Below are positions 36,379 through 45,368 of a stretch of DNA of 64,000 nt, in pieces. Below the pieces are notes generated by a model. It made no database searches, had not been told where the DNA came from, and worked only from the letters and a program-made list of their open reading frames with translations. The number at the start of each line of letters is the position of its first letter. The stretch's first letter is position 1. Origin of the DNA: an uncultured Clostridia bacterium. GTDB lineage: Bacteria > Bacillota > Clostridia > Christensenellales > CAG-314. The DNA is taken from contig CALVWF010000001.1 of assembly GCA_944364615.1 (NCBI GenBank), forward strand, positions 129,840 to 193,839, in the 5' to 3' direction. Made by a program: the position numbers and the translations under genes.

Positions 36379-37203
36379 TCAGTTAACACGCTTTACGATA
36401 AATTTGCCGGAAGCCTTTTTCTTCTTTCTGGTCTTGTAACCCAATGCAGGTTTACCCCAGGGAGTTACGGGACCGGGACGTCCGACAGGCGACTTACCTT
36501 CACCACCACCGTGAGGGTGATCGCAAGGGTTCATTACGCTACCTCTTACAGTGGGTTTCGTTCCCATGTGACGAGTCTTACCGGCTTTACCTACCGATAC
36601 GATTTCGTGGTCGAGATTACCCACCTGACCGATGGTAGCACAGCATTTGAGCAACACCAGTCTTACTTCGCCGCTGGGCATTCTGAGTGTAGCGTACTTG
36701 CCTTCCTTAGCCATAAGTTGTGCGTAGATACCTGCAGCACGGGCAATCTGTCCGCCCTTGCCGGGGTTGAGTTCGATGTTGTGAACGATGGTACCTACGG
36801 GGATAAATTCAAGAGGAAGATTGTTGCCCACCTTGATATCCGCTTCGCTGGAAGCAACGACCGTGTCGCCGACATTCAGTCCTACGGGAGCAAGAATGTA
36901 TCTCTTTTCGCCGTCGGCGTAATGAAGCAACGCAATGTTTGCCGTGCGGTTGGGATCGTATTCGATGGTAGCAACCTTAGCGGGAACCTGCTTGTCGCGC
37001 TTGAAGTCGATTATTCTGTACTTGATGCGGTTACCGCCGCCGATGTGTCTGACGGTGATGCGTCCGGTAGCATTTCTTCCGCCCGTCTTTTGCTTAGTAG
37101 CAAGCAAAGACTTTTCCGGAGTTGTACAAGTGATTTCCTCGAAAGCCGACACCGACATGAAACGGCGTGCGGGCGAGGTCGGTTTGTATTTCTTAATAGC
37201 CAT
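36379..37203 (-). CDS. rplB: Ribosomal protein uL2
   Basis: 274 residues; [17 protein letters not shown] and [17 protein letters not shown] (with the peptidyl-transferase-linked His) are canonical. Confidence 0.97.
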   Translation of the reverse strand: MAIKKYKPTSPARRFMSVSAFEEITCTTPEKSLLATKQKTGGRNATGRITVRHIGGGNRIKYRIIDFKRDKQVPAKVATIEYDPNRTANIALLHYADGEKRYILAPVGLNVGDTVVASSEADIKVGNNLPLEFIPVGTIVHNIELNPGKGGQIARAAGIYAQLMAKEGKYATLRMPSGEVRLVLLKCCATIGQVGNLDHEIVSVGKAGKTRHMGTKPTVRGSVMNPCDHPHGGGEGKSPVGRPGPVTPWGKPALGYKTRKKKKASGKFIVKRVN

Positions 37204-37221
37204 TTGTATTACCCTCCACTA

Positions 37222-37512
37222 TCAGGACAAGCTTTCGAAGAATTCGATTGCCTTGCTGTCTTTTTTCAGGGTAACTGTGGCCTTTTTCCATTCAGAGGTG
37301 TAGCCCTGAGTTCTGCCCTGTCTCTTGAGTTTGCCTTTAACGATTGCGGTTGCAACTTTGTCAACCTTAACGCCGAATATTTCTTCCACTGCCTTTTTGA
37401 TTTCTACCTTGTTAGCGCTCTTGGCAACTTCGAAGGTGTAGGTCTTGGAAGGAATTCCGTCGTAACTTTTTTCCGTCAGAATAGGACGTCTGATGATGTC
37501 GTAAGAGTTCAT
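37222..37512 (-). CDS. rplW: Ribosomal protein uL23
   Basis: 96 residues; DIIRRPILTEKSY and VEIKKAVEEIFGVKVDKV are canonical. It docks trigger factor and SRP at the exit tunnel. It overlaps the rplD stop by 4 nt. Confidence 0.97.
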   Translation of the reverse strand: MNSYDIIRRPILTEKSYDGIPSKTYTFEVAKSANKVEIKKAVEEIFGVKVDKVATAIVKGKLKRQGRTQGYTSEWKKATVTLKKDSKAIEFFESLS

Positions 37513-38132
37513 ATTGCGTATGCCTCCTCAATTTGTTTAACTGCTTCCTTGGTGATTATTACGTTCACGTTGGAAACAATCTGGTAAATATTTGCAAGGC
37601 TTGCGTCCACAACTGTAAGTTTTTCGATGTTAGCGCCTGCTCTTACAACGTCTGCCTGTTCGCCTGCGACGATAAGCAATGTTCTTTGATTGTAGTTGAA
37701 GTTTTTAAGTATCTGCGCAACCAACTTCGTCTTGGGCTGTTCGATTTCGAACTTGTCCACAACCACCAGTTCCTGATTGGCAACTTTGTAACTGATTGCA
37801 CTGCGGAAAGCCTGAGCCTTCATTTTCTTGTTTATCTTTTTGGAAAAGTCGCGAGGCTTCGGAGCAAACACAACTCCGCCCTTGATCCATTGCGGAGCAC
37901 GGATGCTGCCCTGTCTTGCGCGGCCGGTTCCCTTTTGCCTCCAGGGCTTGATGCCTCCCCCACGGACCTCTGAACGGGTGAGAGTGCTCTTCGTTCCCTG
38001 TCTTTGATTAGCCTGATACGTCACGATTGCCTGATGAATGAGAGATTCATTGTATTCGCAACCAAAAACGTCATCCTGCAACTTCATCTTGCCCACTTCC
38101 TGGGCCAATGTGTTGTATACTTTTACTTGCAT
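37509..38132 (-). CDS. rplD: Ribosomal protein uL4
   Basis: 207 residues; the extended loop RGGGIKPWRQKGTGRARQGS reaches the exit tunnel. In E. coli L4 also regulates the S10 operon; whether it does here is unknown. Confidence 0.97.
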   Translation of the reverse strand: MQVKVYNTLAQEVGKMKLQDDVFGCEYNESLIHQAIVTYQANQRQGTKSTLTRSEVRGGGIKPWRQKGTGRARQGSIRAPQWIKGGVVFAPKPRDFSKKINKKMKAQAFRSAISYKVANQELVVVDKFEIEQPKTKLVAQILKNFNYNQRTLLIVAGEQADVVRAGANIEKLTVVDASLANIYQIVSNVNVIITKEAVKQIEEAYAI

Positions 38133-38149
38133 TTTTCTTCTCCTTCACC

Positions 38150-38782
38150 TTATTTCTTGACTGCATTGCGGACGTACACAACGCTGTTCTTTGCTCCGGG
38201 AATAGCACCCTTTATAAGAAGCACTCCCCTTTCCTTGTCAACCTTGACTACCGCAAGGTTGAGCACGGTGACCTGTTCTACACCGTACTGTCCGGGCATG
38301 TGCTTGCCGGGAAGTACACGTGACGGTGTGCTGTTTGCGCCCATGGAACCTACTTCTCTGTGAACGGGGCCGGCACCGTGAGTTTCTTTAAGTCTGCCCT
38401 GATTCCAACGCTTGATAACGCCGGTAAATCCGCGACCCTTGGTCATTCCCGTAACGTCTACGAAGTCGCCTTCCGCGAACACGTCACATTCTATCTTTGC
38501 ACCGACTTCGAGAGCGTCGGCATTGTCAAGTTGAAATTCTTTAAGATGTTTAAGAGAACCTGCGTTAGCCTTTTTAAGATGTCCTTGTTCGGGCTTGTTG
38601 AGTTTTCTTTCGGGAACTTCTTCGTAACCCAATTGAACTGCACTGTAACCGTCTCTTTCAACCGTCTTCTTCTGAACAACCGTACAGGGACCTGCCTGCA
38701 CAACTGTCACCGGAACCATCGTTCCGTCTTGCATGAACACCTGAGTCATGCCCAACTTCTTTCCTATGATTGCTTTATTCAT
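38150..38782 (-). CDS. rplC: Ribosomal protein uL3
   Basis: 210 residues; GKKLGMTQVF start, the loop TKGRGFTGVIKRW and GSMGANSTPSRVLPGKHMPGQ are canonical. Confidence 0.97.
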   Translation of the reverse strand: MNKAIIGKKLGMTQVFMQDGTMVPVTVVQAGPCTVVQKKTVERDGYSAVQLGYEEVPERKLNKPEQGHLKKANAGSLKHLKEFQLDNADALEVGAKIECDVFAEGDFVDVTGMTKGRGFTGVIKRWNQGRLKETHGAGPVHREVGSMGANSTPSRVLPGKHMPGQYGVEQVTVLNLAVVKVDKERGVLLIKGAIPGAKNSVVYVRNAVKK

Positions 38783-38807
38783 TGATAAAGTTCACCTCCG
38801 CTGTATT

Positions 38808-39116
38808 TTACAGTTTGATCTTTACGTCGATGCCTGCGGGCAGATCCAGTTTGGTAAGGCTGTCTACCGTCTTGGCATTGGGACTGTAAATGTCAATCAA
38901 ACGCTTGTAAGTTCTGAGTTCGAATTGTTCGCGCGCATCCTTATATTTGTGCGTAGCACGCAACACCGTTACGATTTCCCTTTCTGTGGGCAGGGGAATA
39001 GGACCGGATACGGTACTTCCCATCTTTTTTGCCGCTTCCACGATCTTCGTGCAAGCGAGATCGACTAAATTGTGGTCGTAAGACTTCAACTTAATTCTGA
39101 TTCTTTGGTTAGCCAT
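38808..39116 (-). CDS. rpsJ: Ribosomal protein uS10
   Basis: 102 residues; [15 protein letters not shown] and [17 protein letters not shown] are canonical. First gene of the superoperon; also the NusE factor of antitermination complexes. Confidence 0.97.
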   Translation of the reverse strand: MANQRIRIKLKSYDHNLVDLACTKIVEAAKKMGSTVSGPIPLPTEREIVTVLRATHKYKDAREQFELRTYKRLIDIYSPNAKTVDSLTKLDLPAGIDVKIKL

Positions 39117-39376
39117 GTTGTTCTCTCCTTTAAAAATGTTTTATTGCCGAATCCTTTTCCGCTGACAACACTTCCGTGTGTATCATACTGTGGCTTTTAA
39201 TAAAGCAAATTTTCATTTGCTTACTTTTGCCCCGTCTGACAGTTTGACAGGCCTTGTCACTTATCGGGCGACGCTGCGATTCGGTCACACCGCTCTTTGC
39301 CGGCGATGCTATGTAGGCGTAAGTTTTCTGTTGTCTCAGTAACCTCACGCTTCAAGCCATATTCCACAGCCTGTAT
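39117..39376 (-). promoter_or_regulatory. Leader of the S10 superoperon
   Basis: About 250 nt lie between the predicted start and the rpsJ ATG, long enough for a regulated leader. Within it, AAGCAAAT-GAAA-ATTTGCTT (39203-39222) is an 8-bp stem with a GAAA loop followed by TATTAAA on the minus strand, a weak attenuator-like structure. A 72-codon frame (39348-39130) has no binding site and is probably not real. I do not recognise a known ribosomal-protein leader class. Confidence 0.45.
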
Positions 39377-39406
39377 ATAATATCACAACAGTCAATAGGC
39401 TGTCAA
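39377..39406 (-). promoter_or_regulatory. Promoter of the S10-spc-alpha superoperon
   Basis: Minus strand TTGACA (39406-39401), 18-bp spacer, TATTAT (39382-39377). Confidence 0.8.
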
Positions 39407-39812
39407 ATATTTTTTGGCATATTTTTGACACAAAATGAATATTTTTATACTCCTTTCTTACAAAGCAACAAAGTGTGTCACTTTGAATTTCAAACGGTCT
39501 CGCCAACACTTCAAAAACGCCGTATTACAGGTAAAGCGGTATATTTCAAACATAAAAAAGTTACTTACCGCTTCATTTTTTCAGCAAGCAAACGGATTTC
39601 GTTTAAAGTCTACGGAACGCGATAAATCGCATTTTGTTTCGAGAGCCGATTTCGGCACGGACAAATTCAATTACTTGTAATTCTTTGTTTTAATTTTAAT
39701 AATTAGGCCCCGCGCCGTCACTGTACTTGCGGTCATAAAGGAATTATCTATATATAAGGATAGGCAAAAGTGTGTTTAAAGCCATTTGAATTTTTGTTTT
39801 GCCTCCTAAATG
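39407..39812. other. Non-coding divergent gap
   Basis: About 400 bp between the minus-strand rpsJ promoter and the plus-strand zinc-ribbon promoter. It is AT-rich; overlapping plus-strand frames of 66 and 81 codons (39425-39680) lack binding sites and recognisable products. Confidence 0.5.
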
Positions 39813-39841
39813 TTGCCAAACGCAATTCAAAATGGTATAAT
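39813..39841 (+). promoter_or_regulatory. Promoter of the zinc-ribbon gene
   Basis: TTGCCA (39813-39818), 17-bp spacer, TATAAT (39836-39841), 22 nt before the start codon. Confidence 0.8.
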
Positions 39842-39862
39842 CACAAAAAAAAGGAGATTGCC

Positions 39863-40093
39863 ATGAAAAAATCCAACCTGGAAAAACATCTTGTAGCCTG
39901 CCCTCATTGTGGCAAACAGGTGCTTGATCATTTTACGCAATGCCCTCACTGCAAGGGGGAACTGACGCCGTCGGGATATACAGGCAAACACGACATCAAA
40001 GCGCAGCAGAAAATTCGCACGGTACTGTTTGTCATATTGCTTGCCGTTGCGCTGTTTGTGCTGTTTGTTCTACCGAACATTACAAATCCCTGA
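39863..40093 (+). CDS. Small zinc-ribbon membrane protein
   Basis: 76 residues: an N-terminal zinc ribbon with CPHC and CPHC (about residues 13-34) and one C-terminal transmembrane helix (about 51-71). AAGGAG precedes the ATG. Such zinc-ribbon plus single-helix proteins are common in Firmicutes and have no fixed role. It is monocistronic, with its own promoter and terminator, and is one of only two supported plus-strand genes in the window. Confidence 0.8.
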   Translation: MKKSNLEKHLVACPHCGKQVLDHFTQCPHCKGELTPSGYTGKHDIKAQQKIRTVLFVILLAVALFVLFVLPNITNP

Positions 40094-40128
40094 ATTTGAA
40101 AAAATATTCTCATTTAAAAACCCGAATA

Positions 40129-40157
40129 CCGCTCGGCAGTTTGCCGGACGGTTTTTT
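40129..40157 (+). terminator. Terminator of the zinc-ribbon gene
   Basis: CCG-ct-CGGCA-gtt-TGCCG-ga-CGG followed by TTTTTT, 35 nt after the stop codon. Confidence 0.75.
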
Positions 40158-40284
40158 GTTTCCTCACCTGCCCGCCGTAAACATTTCCGATCGAAAGCAA
40201 GCACGACTTACTGTTCGCTTAAAATGCAGTTGTTTTCAAATACACGATTTGTCACCGCCATTTATATCGACACACTTACGTTGT

Positions 40285-40317
40285 CGCAAAAAAAGTCCCC
40301 CGAAAACGGGGGACTTT
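40285..40317 (-). terminator. Terminator of the opp operon
   Basis: Perfect 10-bp stem AAAGTCCCCC / GGGGGACTTT (40292-40317), followed on the minus strand by a run of seven T. Between it and the zinc-ribbon terminator, and from it to 40391, no gene is seen. Confidence 0.85.
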
Positions 40318-40391
40318 AATTAATGCACGGCAGCGTCGCAATGCGCGTCACCGCCACACAGTATGGGGTCACAACAAAAAAATCTAAAAAC

Positions 40392-40595
40392 TCAGCCAAA
40401 TGCTCCGAACAAAGCGAGAATCAGCAATCCGAATGCGATAAGTCCCAGTGAAACGGGAAGAATTATTACCAGAAATGCCGAAATAAACATACTGAATTTG
40501 TCTTTAAAAGTCAGGTTTTCTTTCTGTATCTGCTGTTTATACTGTTCGTATTCTTCATCGTCTGCTTTTTTAAGATGTTTCCACCAACGAAGCAT
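40392..40595 (-). CDS. Small membrane protein at the end of the opp operon
   Basis: 67 residues: a charged N-terminal half (DDEEYEQYKQQIQKEN) and one long hydrophobic segment (about residues 37-65). AGAGG before the start lies inside the end of oppF, and the gene begins 1 nt after the oppF stop, so it is co-translated. It may be an accessory of the transporter; no family is recognised. Confidence 0.65.
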   Translation of the reverse strand: MLRWWKHLKKADDEEYEQYKQQIQKENLTFKDKFSMFISAFLVIILPVSLGLIAFGLLILALFGAFG

Positions 40596-40596
40596 T

Positions 40597-42228
40597 TTAC
40601 TTTACCTCTGCTTTAACATTTTTCCTTGTAGAGGGAAGTTTAAACAAGTAATTGCCGTTTTCGTCAATTTTTCTTGCACAATTGTGACAAGCGACCAGAT
40701 GGCCGTCGCCTATATCAACCAACGGAGGAGGAACGCGTTTACATTCTTCCGTAGCCATATAGCAGCGCGTATGGAATTTACAGCCTTGAGGAGGACGTAT
40801 CGGACTTGGAATGTTTCCTTCCAGCAAAATGCTTTCTTTGTCGAGAGAGTCCGGATCCGTTGTCGGAATACTGGAAAGCAAAGCCAGCGTGTATGGGTGA
40901 CGTGGATCTTCGAAAAGAGTCTTAGCATCGGCAAATTCCACTATATTGCCCAGATACATTACGCAGATTCTGTCTGAAATATAGCGCACTACTGACAGGT
41001 CGTGAGAAATAAACAGATAGGTAAGCCCGTCGCGTTCTTTCAGGTCTTGAAGCAAATTGATTATCTGCGACTGAATGGAAACGTCCAGTGCGGAAACGCA
41101 CTCGTCGCACACCACAAACTTAGGCTGTACCGCCAAAGCACGGGCAATACAGATACGCTGACGCTGACCGCCGCTGAACTGGTGCGGGTAACGGTGAATC
41201 ATATATCCCTGCAACCCGCAATCGTTCATTACTTTAAGGATGTACTCCTTCATATTTTCCGAACCGTGTTTATAGAACTTGTGAGTGACCAGACCTTCTT
41301 CGATGATCTGACCTATTGTCATACGCGGATTGAGAGAAGAATACGGATCCTGGAAAATTATCTGCAAATCTCTGCGCAACTGACGCATTTCGTTGTAAGT
41401 GAGACGGGCAAGGTCGATGCCTGTATCCACAAACTGCTGATAATACTGAAATTGTTCATTGTCCTTGTACTTTTCCAAAGTTTCGGCAAGTTCCGTACGC
41501 AACGAAGCACGTTCGGTTTCCAGTTGTTGCAATTTTGTATCAATGGCAATTTCCTGTGCCTTGACTTTCTCAAGCGCAGATTTAAGTCCGGCAAGTTTTT
41601 TGCTTGTTTCTTTCTGTTCCTCGGTTCTGATTTTACTTTCCAAAATGTCCTTTTCCGCAGCAAGAGCAGTAATCTTGTGCTTAGTCTGTGCAACCTGCAC
41701 ATGAACTCTGTGTCTGCGAAGCAACAATTCTGCTCCTGGAGCGGGATCATCCAATCCCATAAATCCGCCTAAAACAGATGCAACGTTGTGTAATGCCGTG
41801 TTCATTTCGGCAACTGCAAGATTTTTGTCCTGCAACTGGAAAAAGGTTGCGTTTTCTCCAAGTTCGGCACACTTCTTTTCCGCTTCCTCTGCTTTAAGGC
41901 GTGCCTTATTGTATTTATCTATAAACTTTTTGGCGTTCTTTAATGTATACTCCACGTATTTGGGAGCAAAATCCGAGCGACTTCTACCGTAATACATGGT
42001 ACTTCCCGCAGTCTGCTCGTAAAGTTGCAGTATTACACGTCCGAGAGTGGATTTTCCGCAACCGGATTCGCCTACGATACCGATTGTTTCTCCTTCATAT
42101 ACATCAAATGAGATGTCTTCGTTTGCTCTTACGTACAACTGCTCTTTCTGAAAGATGCTTGACTTGGCGATAGGAAAGTATTTTTTAAGATTCTTTATTG
42201 ATAACAACTTCTTTCTGGTGTTGCTCAC
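40597..42228 (-). CDS. oppF: Oligopeptide ABC transporter ATPase OppF with an inserted coiled coil
   Basis: ATP-hydrolysing subunit of a peptide/nickel-type importer, cytoplasmic. The ABC core is complete: Walker A GESGCGKST (about 53-61), Q-loop QDPYSSLNP (about 293), signature FSGGQRQRI (about 351), Walker B VVCDE (about 372-376), and the C-terminal OppF cap with CKFHTRC and other Cys for a possible Fe-S/zinc site. At 543 residues it is about 200 longer than usual: residues about 82-275, between the first strands and the Q-loop, are a Lys/Glu/Ala/Leu-rich predicted coiled coil. Walker B ends in DEC where DEP is usual. Translation starts at GTG 42228 after AAGGAGG, 44 bp inside oppD. Confidence 0.93.
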   Translation of the reverse strand: MSNTRKKLLSIKNLKKYFPIAKSSIFQKEQLYVRANEDISFDVYEGETIGIVGESGCGKSTLGRVILQLYEQTAGSTMYYGRSRSDFAPKYVEYTLKNAKKFIDKYNKARLKAEEAEKKCAELGENATFFQLQDKNLAVAEMNTALHNVASVLGGFMGLDDPAPGAELLLRRHRVHVQVAQTKHKITALAAEKDILESKIRTEEQKETSKKLAGLKSALEKVKAQEIAIDTKLQQLETERASLRTELAETLEKYKDNEQFQYYQQFVDTGIDLARLTYNEMRQLRRDLQIIFQDPYSSLNPRMTIGQIIEEGLVTHKFYKHGSENMKEYILKVMNDCGLQGYMIHRYPHQFSGGQRQRICIARALAVQPKFVVCDECVSALDVSIQSQIINLLQDLKERDGLTYLFISHDLSVVRYISDRICVMYLGNIVEFADAKTLFEDPRHPYTLALLSSIPTTDPDSLDKESILLEGNIPSPIRPPQGCKFHTRCYMATEECKRVPPPLVDIGDGHLVACHNCARKIDENGNYLFKLPSTRKNVKAEVK

Positions 42229-43303
42229 TTTTCCTCACCTCCTTGTCGGGATAAAAACATCTTACCAATTGATTGGGCGCAACTTCCTGCAATTCAGGTT
42301 CTTCGTCAATACATTTTTGCGTACAGTACTTGCAACGGGGAGCAAATTTACAGCCCTTGGGCAATGCCAACGGATGAGGCACCGCACCGGGAATAGGCTC
42401 TAATTTGTCCGTCAGATTGTCTATACGCGGAATGGAGTACATAAGTCCTTCCGTATACGGGTGACTGACTTTACAATTGGAAAATATTACACGAGCAGGA
42501 GCCTTTTCAACTACCTGACCGCAATACATTACTACAACATCGTCAGCCATTTCGTTTATTACGCCAAGATCGTGCGTAATGAAGATAATGGAAGTACCGT
42601 TTTCACGTTGAAGTTCATTCATCAGATGCAATATCTGCGCCTGTATCGTAACGTCAAGAGCGGTAGTAGGTTCGTCGGCTATAAGTATTTTTGGTTTGCA
42701 CGCCAAAGCCATTGCTATCATTACACGCTGACGCATACCGCCGGACAACTGGTGCGGATACTGTCTTGCCACTTCCTCAGGGTTAGGTATCTGCACTGCT
42801 TCCAGCATTTCAACAGCCCTCTTGGCTGCTTCTTTTTTGCTGAGATGCTGGTGAATGATAAAAGGTTCGCTCAACTGCCGCGATACGGTAAATACAGGAT
42901 TGAGACTTGTCATAGGTTCCTGGAAAATTACCGAAATGTAATTTCCCCTAATGTCGTACATACTCAGTCCTTCCGTTCCGTCAGAATGCTCTCCTTCTGC
43001 TTTATCGGCAGATTTGTCTTTTTTTCTTTTGTGAGATTCCGTTTTTAAATTTACGAGATTTACTATTTTCTGCCGACCGTCATTTTCCATATTAAACAGG
43101 ATTTCTCCGCCGGCTATATAACCGTTGCCGTCCAGCAACTGCAATATGCTCATTGCCGAAACGGACTTGCCGCTTCCGCTTTCCCCCACAACGCCGAGAG
43201 TTTTGCCCGGCTCAACGGTATAAGATACATCGTTTACGGCCTTTACGATACCCTTGCGTGTTTTGAAATAAGTATGAAGATTTTTTACTTCCAGTAATGC
43301 CAT
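42185..43303 (-). CDS. oppD: Oligopeptide ABC transporter ATPase OppD
   Basis: 372 residues, partner ATPase of OppF. Walker A GESGSGKS, Q-loop QEPMTSLNP, signature LSGGMRQRV and Walker B ILIADEP are all present, as is the C-terminal cap with CKFAPRC...C. A charged insert of about 45 residues (HKRKKDKSADKAEGEHSDG) lies before the Q-loop, at the same place where OppF carries its long insert. It starts 11 bp after oppC. Confidence 0.95.
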   Translation of the reverse strand: MALLEVKNLHTYFKTRKGIVKAVNDVSYTVEPGKTLGVVGESGSGKSVSAMSILQLLDGNGYIAGGEILFNMENDGRQKIVNLVNLKTESHKRKKDKSADKAEGEHSDGTEGLSMYDIRGNYISVIFQEPMTSLNPVFTVSRQLSEPFIIHQHLSKKEAAKRAVEMLEAVQIPNPEEVARQYPHQLSGGMRQRVMIAMALACKPKILIADEPTTALDVTIQAQILHLMNELQRENGTSIIFITHDLGVINEMADDVVVMYCGQVVEKAPARVIFSNCKVSHPYTEGLMYSIPRIDNLTDKLEPIPGAVPHPLALPKGCKFAPRCKYCTQKCIDEEPELQEVAPNQLVRCFYPDKEVRKSEQHQKEVVINKES

Positions 43304-43314
43304 ATTTTGCCTCC

Positions 43315-45354
43315 TTACTTATCCAATGTACTCTTGGGATCGAGAACGTCACGAAGCGTATCGCCTATAACGTTGATAGAAATGGTTGCCAATGCAAGGA
43401 AAATTGACGGGAACAACCACTGCCACCAATAATTTTGAATAACAATACTATTGTTTGCACCGTTTAACATATTACCCCAGGTAGGTTGTGGTTGCTGAAC
43501 TCCAAATCCAAGGTACGACAGCGAAGATTCTGTTAACAGACATCCTGCAAAGGACAGTGTCATACTTACCAAAATTACCGAAATGACATTGGGCAGGATA
43601 TGCTTGAATGCAATTCGGCTTTCCTTTATACCCATCGCCTTTGCGGCAATTACAAATTCTTTTTCACGCTCTGCCAGCACCTGACCTCTTATCATACGGG
43701 CAAGCCCCGTCCAACTCAACAATCCCAGCATAACCATGATGATTACAATTCTAGTTGTTTCGTCAACAGGGTAGTTTCTGATTACCAGTGAAAGCATCAT
43801 TGCGAAAGGAAGGAATGGAATTGATGCAAAAATTTCAGTTATACGCATCAACAACATATCTACCCAACCGCCAAAGTAGCCTGACAAGCATCCAATGATT
43901 ATAGCAATGATGGAGGATACGATTACGGCTACAGCACCGACTGTCATTGTCATCTTACCACCATGTACTATACGTGTAAATATATCTCTTCCGGAACCGT
44001 CAGTGCCCATCAAGTAGCCCTTGAGCCCATGAGTTGCGATCAAATCATCACTTTCGTTTACTACATAAGTCTGCATTGCACCGGCAAAAACCTTGGATGC
44101 ACCACTATCCGGATCGAATCCAGCCTGACCGTAGAAACTGTGTCCCCAGCCGTAACAATTACCTTTATTTGTAACACCCACATAATGCCTTGTTCCAGCA
44201 TCAATTTGAGTGAAATACTCTCCTTCGGGCAATTGTGGGATCTTGTCTTCATTGTTTTCAAAAACACCAGACATTACAAGTTCGTTGCCGTCAAGCAGCA
44301 AAGCAATCGAATAGTCTGCCGCCACAACATCTATTACTTCACGTCCATTCAAATAACCGGACAAACTACTGGAAGTGCCATTCACAGAAGACACTACGCT
44401 TGTAAAGTAATCTTTACTTCCAGTGGTGAATGTACCATCTTTAAGAATGGCCATCGCTGTTGCAGTACTGAATTCAATTTTAGCAACGTTAGTCATTTGG
44501 GCGATTTCAGCAAGATTTTTTACTGTACCGCCGTTACCCCAAACATAAACCGAACCGTCTTTCATTACAATCGCAGTTACCTGATATCCACAAACCAACT
44601 GAGAAACCTGCGATGGATCTATAGTGCCGCTAATGAGCTCTTCCGGCATCTCAACCGCACCTATTGCTGTTGTGTGGCCGTACTGTCCGTTACTGTTAGC
44701 ACCCCAAGCAACTACTTTACCTTCCTTGGTGATTGCAACAATGTGATCTTTGCCCGCAGAAACAAAAGCAACATTGTCATCCTTTATTTCCTCAGGAAAA
44801 TCTGCAAGATCTACACCAGCCAATCTTAGTTTAGTGTCTCCCCAGATGTACATCTTACCACTGTTGCTCAACCCAACTGAGAAGTTTGAAAAACTTGAAA
44901 TTGACTTAATATCATTTTTCAATGCATTAGGCACTTTCATCATTGTGTAATTGGGGGCAATATTTTGTTGCAATGTATCCGTGTAATTTACATCCATCGG
45001 AACAAACAATGGTCCGATAAACACAAATGCAAACATACACACAAGCACTACCAATGCAACAACTGCAATCTTGCGTCGGAAGAATTCCTTAGTCATCTGT
45101 TTCAATGGACTTTCGATGTTTTCAACATTGAACTTGTCTTTTTCAGAAAGTTCCTTATCTCCACCCATAAAAGCACGCTTGATCCAGCGCCAAACAGTCT
45201 TGCCGATATTAGCAATGCCCGATCCGACTGAAGCAAAAAAGTTCTTTTTTTGAAGTTCAGTCTGTTCAGCCTGAACTTCGTTGTTGTCCGCTGTCTGTTC
45301 CTGATCGACAACAACATTAGATTCGTCAATATTATTTAACTTTTTATCTGACAT
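43315..45354 (-). CDS. oppC: OppC-type permease with an inserted RCC1-like beta-propeller
   Basis: 679 residues, against about 300 for OppC. A 90-residue charged cytoplasmic N-terminus leads to TM1 (about 95-117). Then comes an outside segment of about 300 residues (about 145-440) with RCC1-type repeats: KMYIWGD, KVVAWGANSNGQYG, SVYVWGNGG, GNCYGWGHSFYGQAG, spaced about 50 residues apart as in RCC1 propellers. The normal OppC sequence resumes at GTDGSGRDIFTRIVHGG (about 450-466), and the remaining helices with the EAA loop (AAKAMGIKESRIAFKHILPN) follow. By topology the propeller faces outward, beside the substrate-binding lipoprotein. The frame is unbroken. Function of the propeller is unknown. 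Confidence 0.92.
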   Translation of the reverse strand: MSDKKLNNIDESNVVVDQEQTADNNEVQAEQTELQKKNFFASVGSGIANIGKTVWRWIKRAFMGGDKELSEKDKFNVENIESPLKQMTKEFFRRKIAVVALVVLVCMFAFVFIGPLFVPMDVNYTDTLQQNIAPNYTMMKVPNALKNDIKSISSFSNFSVGLSNSGKMYIWGDTKLRLAGVDLADFPEEIKDDNVAFVSAGKDHIVAITKEGKVVAWGANSNGQYGHTTAIGAVEMPEELISGTIDPSQVSQLVCGYQVTAIVMKDGSVYVWGNGGTVKNLAEIAQMTNVAKIEFSTATAMAILKDGTFTTGSKDYFTSVVSSVNGTSSSLSGYLNGREVIDVVAADYSIALLLDGNELVMSGVFENNEDKIPQLPEGEYFTQIDAGTRHYVGVTNKGNCYGWGHSFYGQAGFDPDSGASKVFAGAMQTYVVNESDDLIATHGLKGYLMGTDGSGRDIFTRIVHGGKMTMTVGAVAVIVSSIIAIIIGCLSGYFGGWVDMLLMRITEIFASIPFLPFAMMLSLVIRNYPVDETTRIVIIMVMLGLLSWTGLARMIRGQVLAEREKEFVIAAKAMGIKESRIAFKHILPNVISVILVSMTLSFAGCLLTESSLSYLGFGVQQPQPTWGNMLNGANNSIVIQNYWWQWLFPSIFLALATISINVIGDTLRDVLDPKSTLDK

Positions 45355-45368
45355 GTGTTGTCACCTCC

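Noticed and set aside
39130..39348. 72-codon minus-strand frame in the rpsJ leader
   Set aside because: No Shine-Dalgarno; lies in the untranslated leader of the S10 operon. A leader peptide cannot be fully excluded.
43315..45354. OppC propeller as an assembly chimera
   Set aside because: One uninterrupted frame of 679 codons with normal OppC sequence immediately on both sides and matching operon spacing; a misjoin would hardly keep this.
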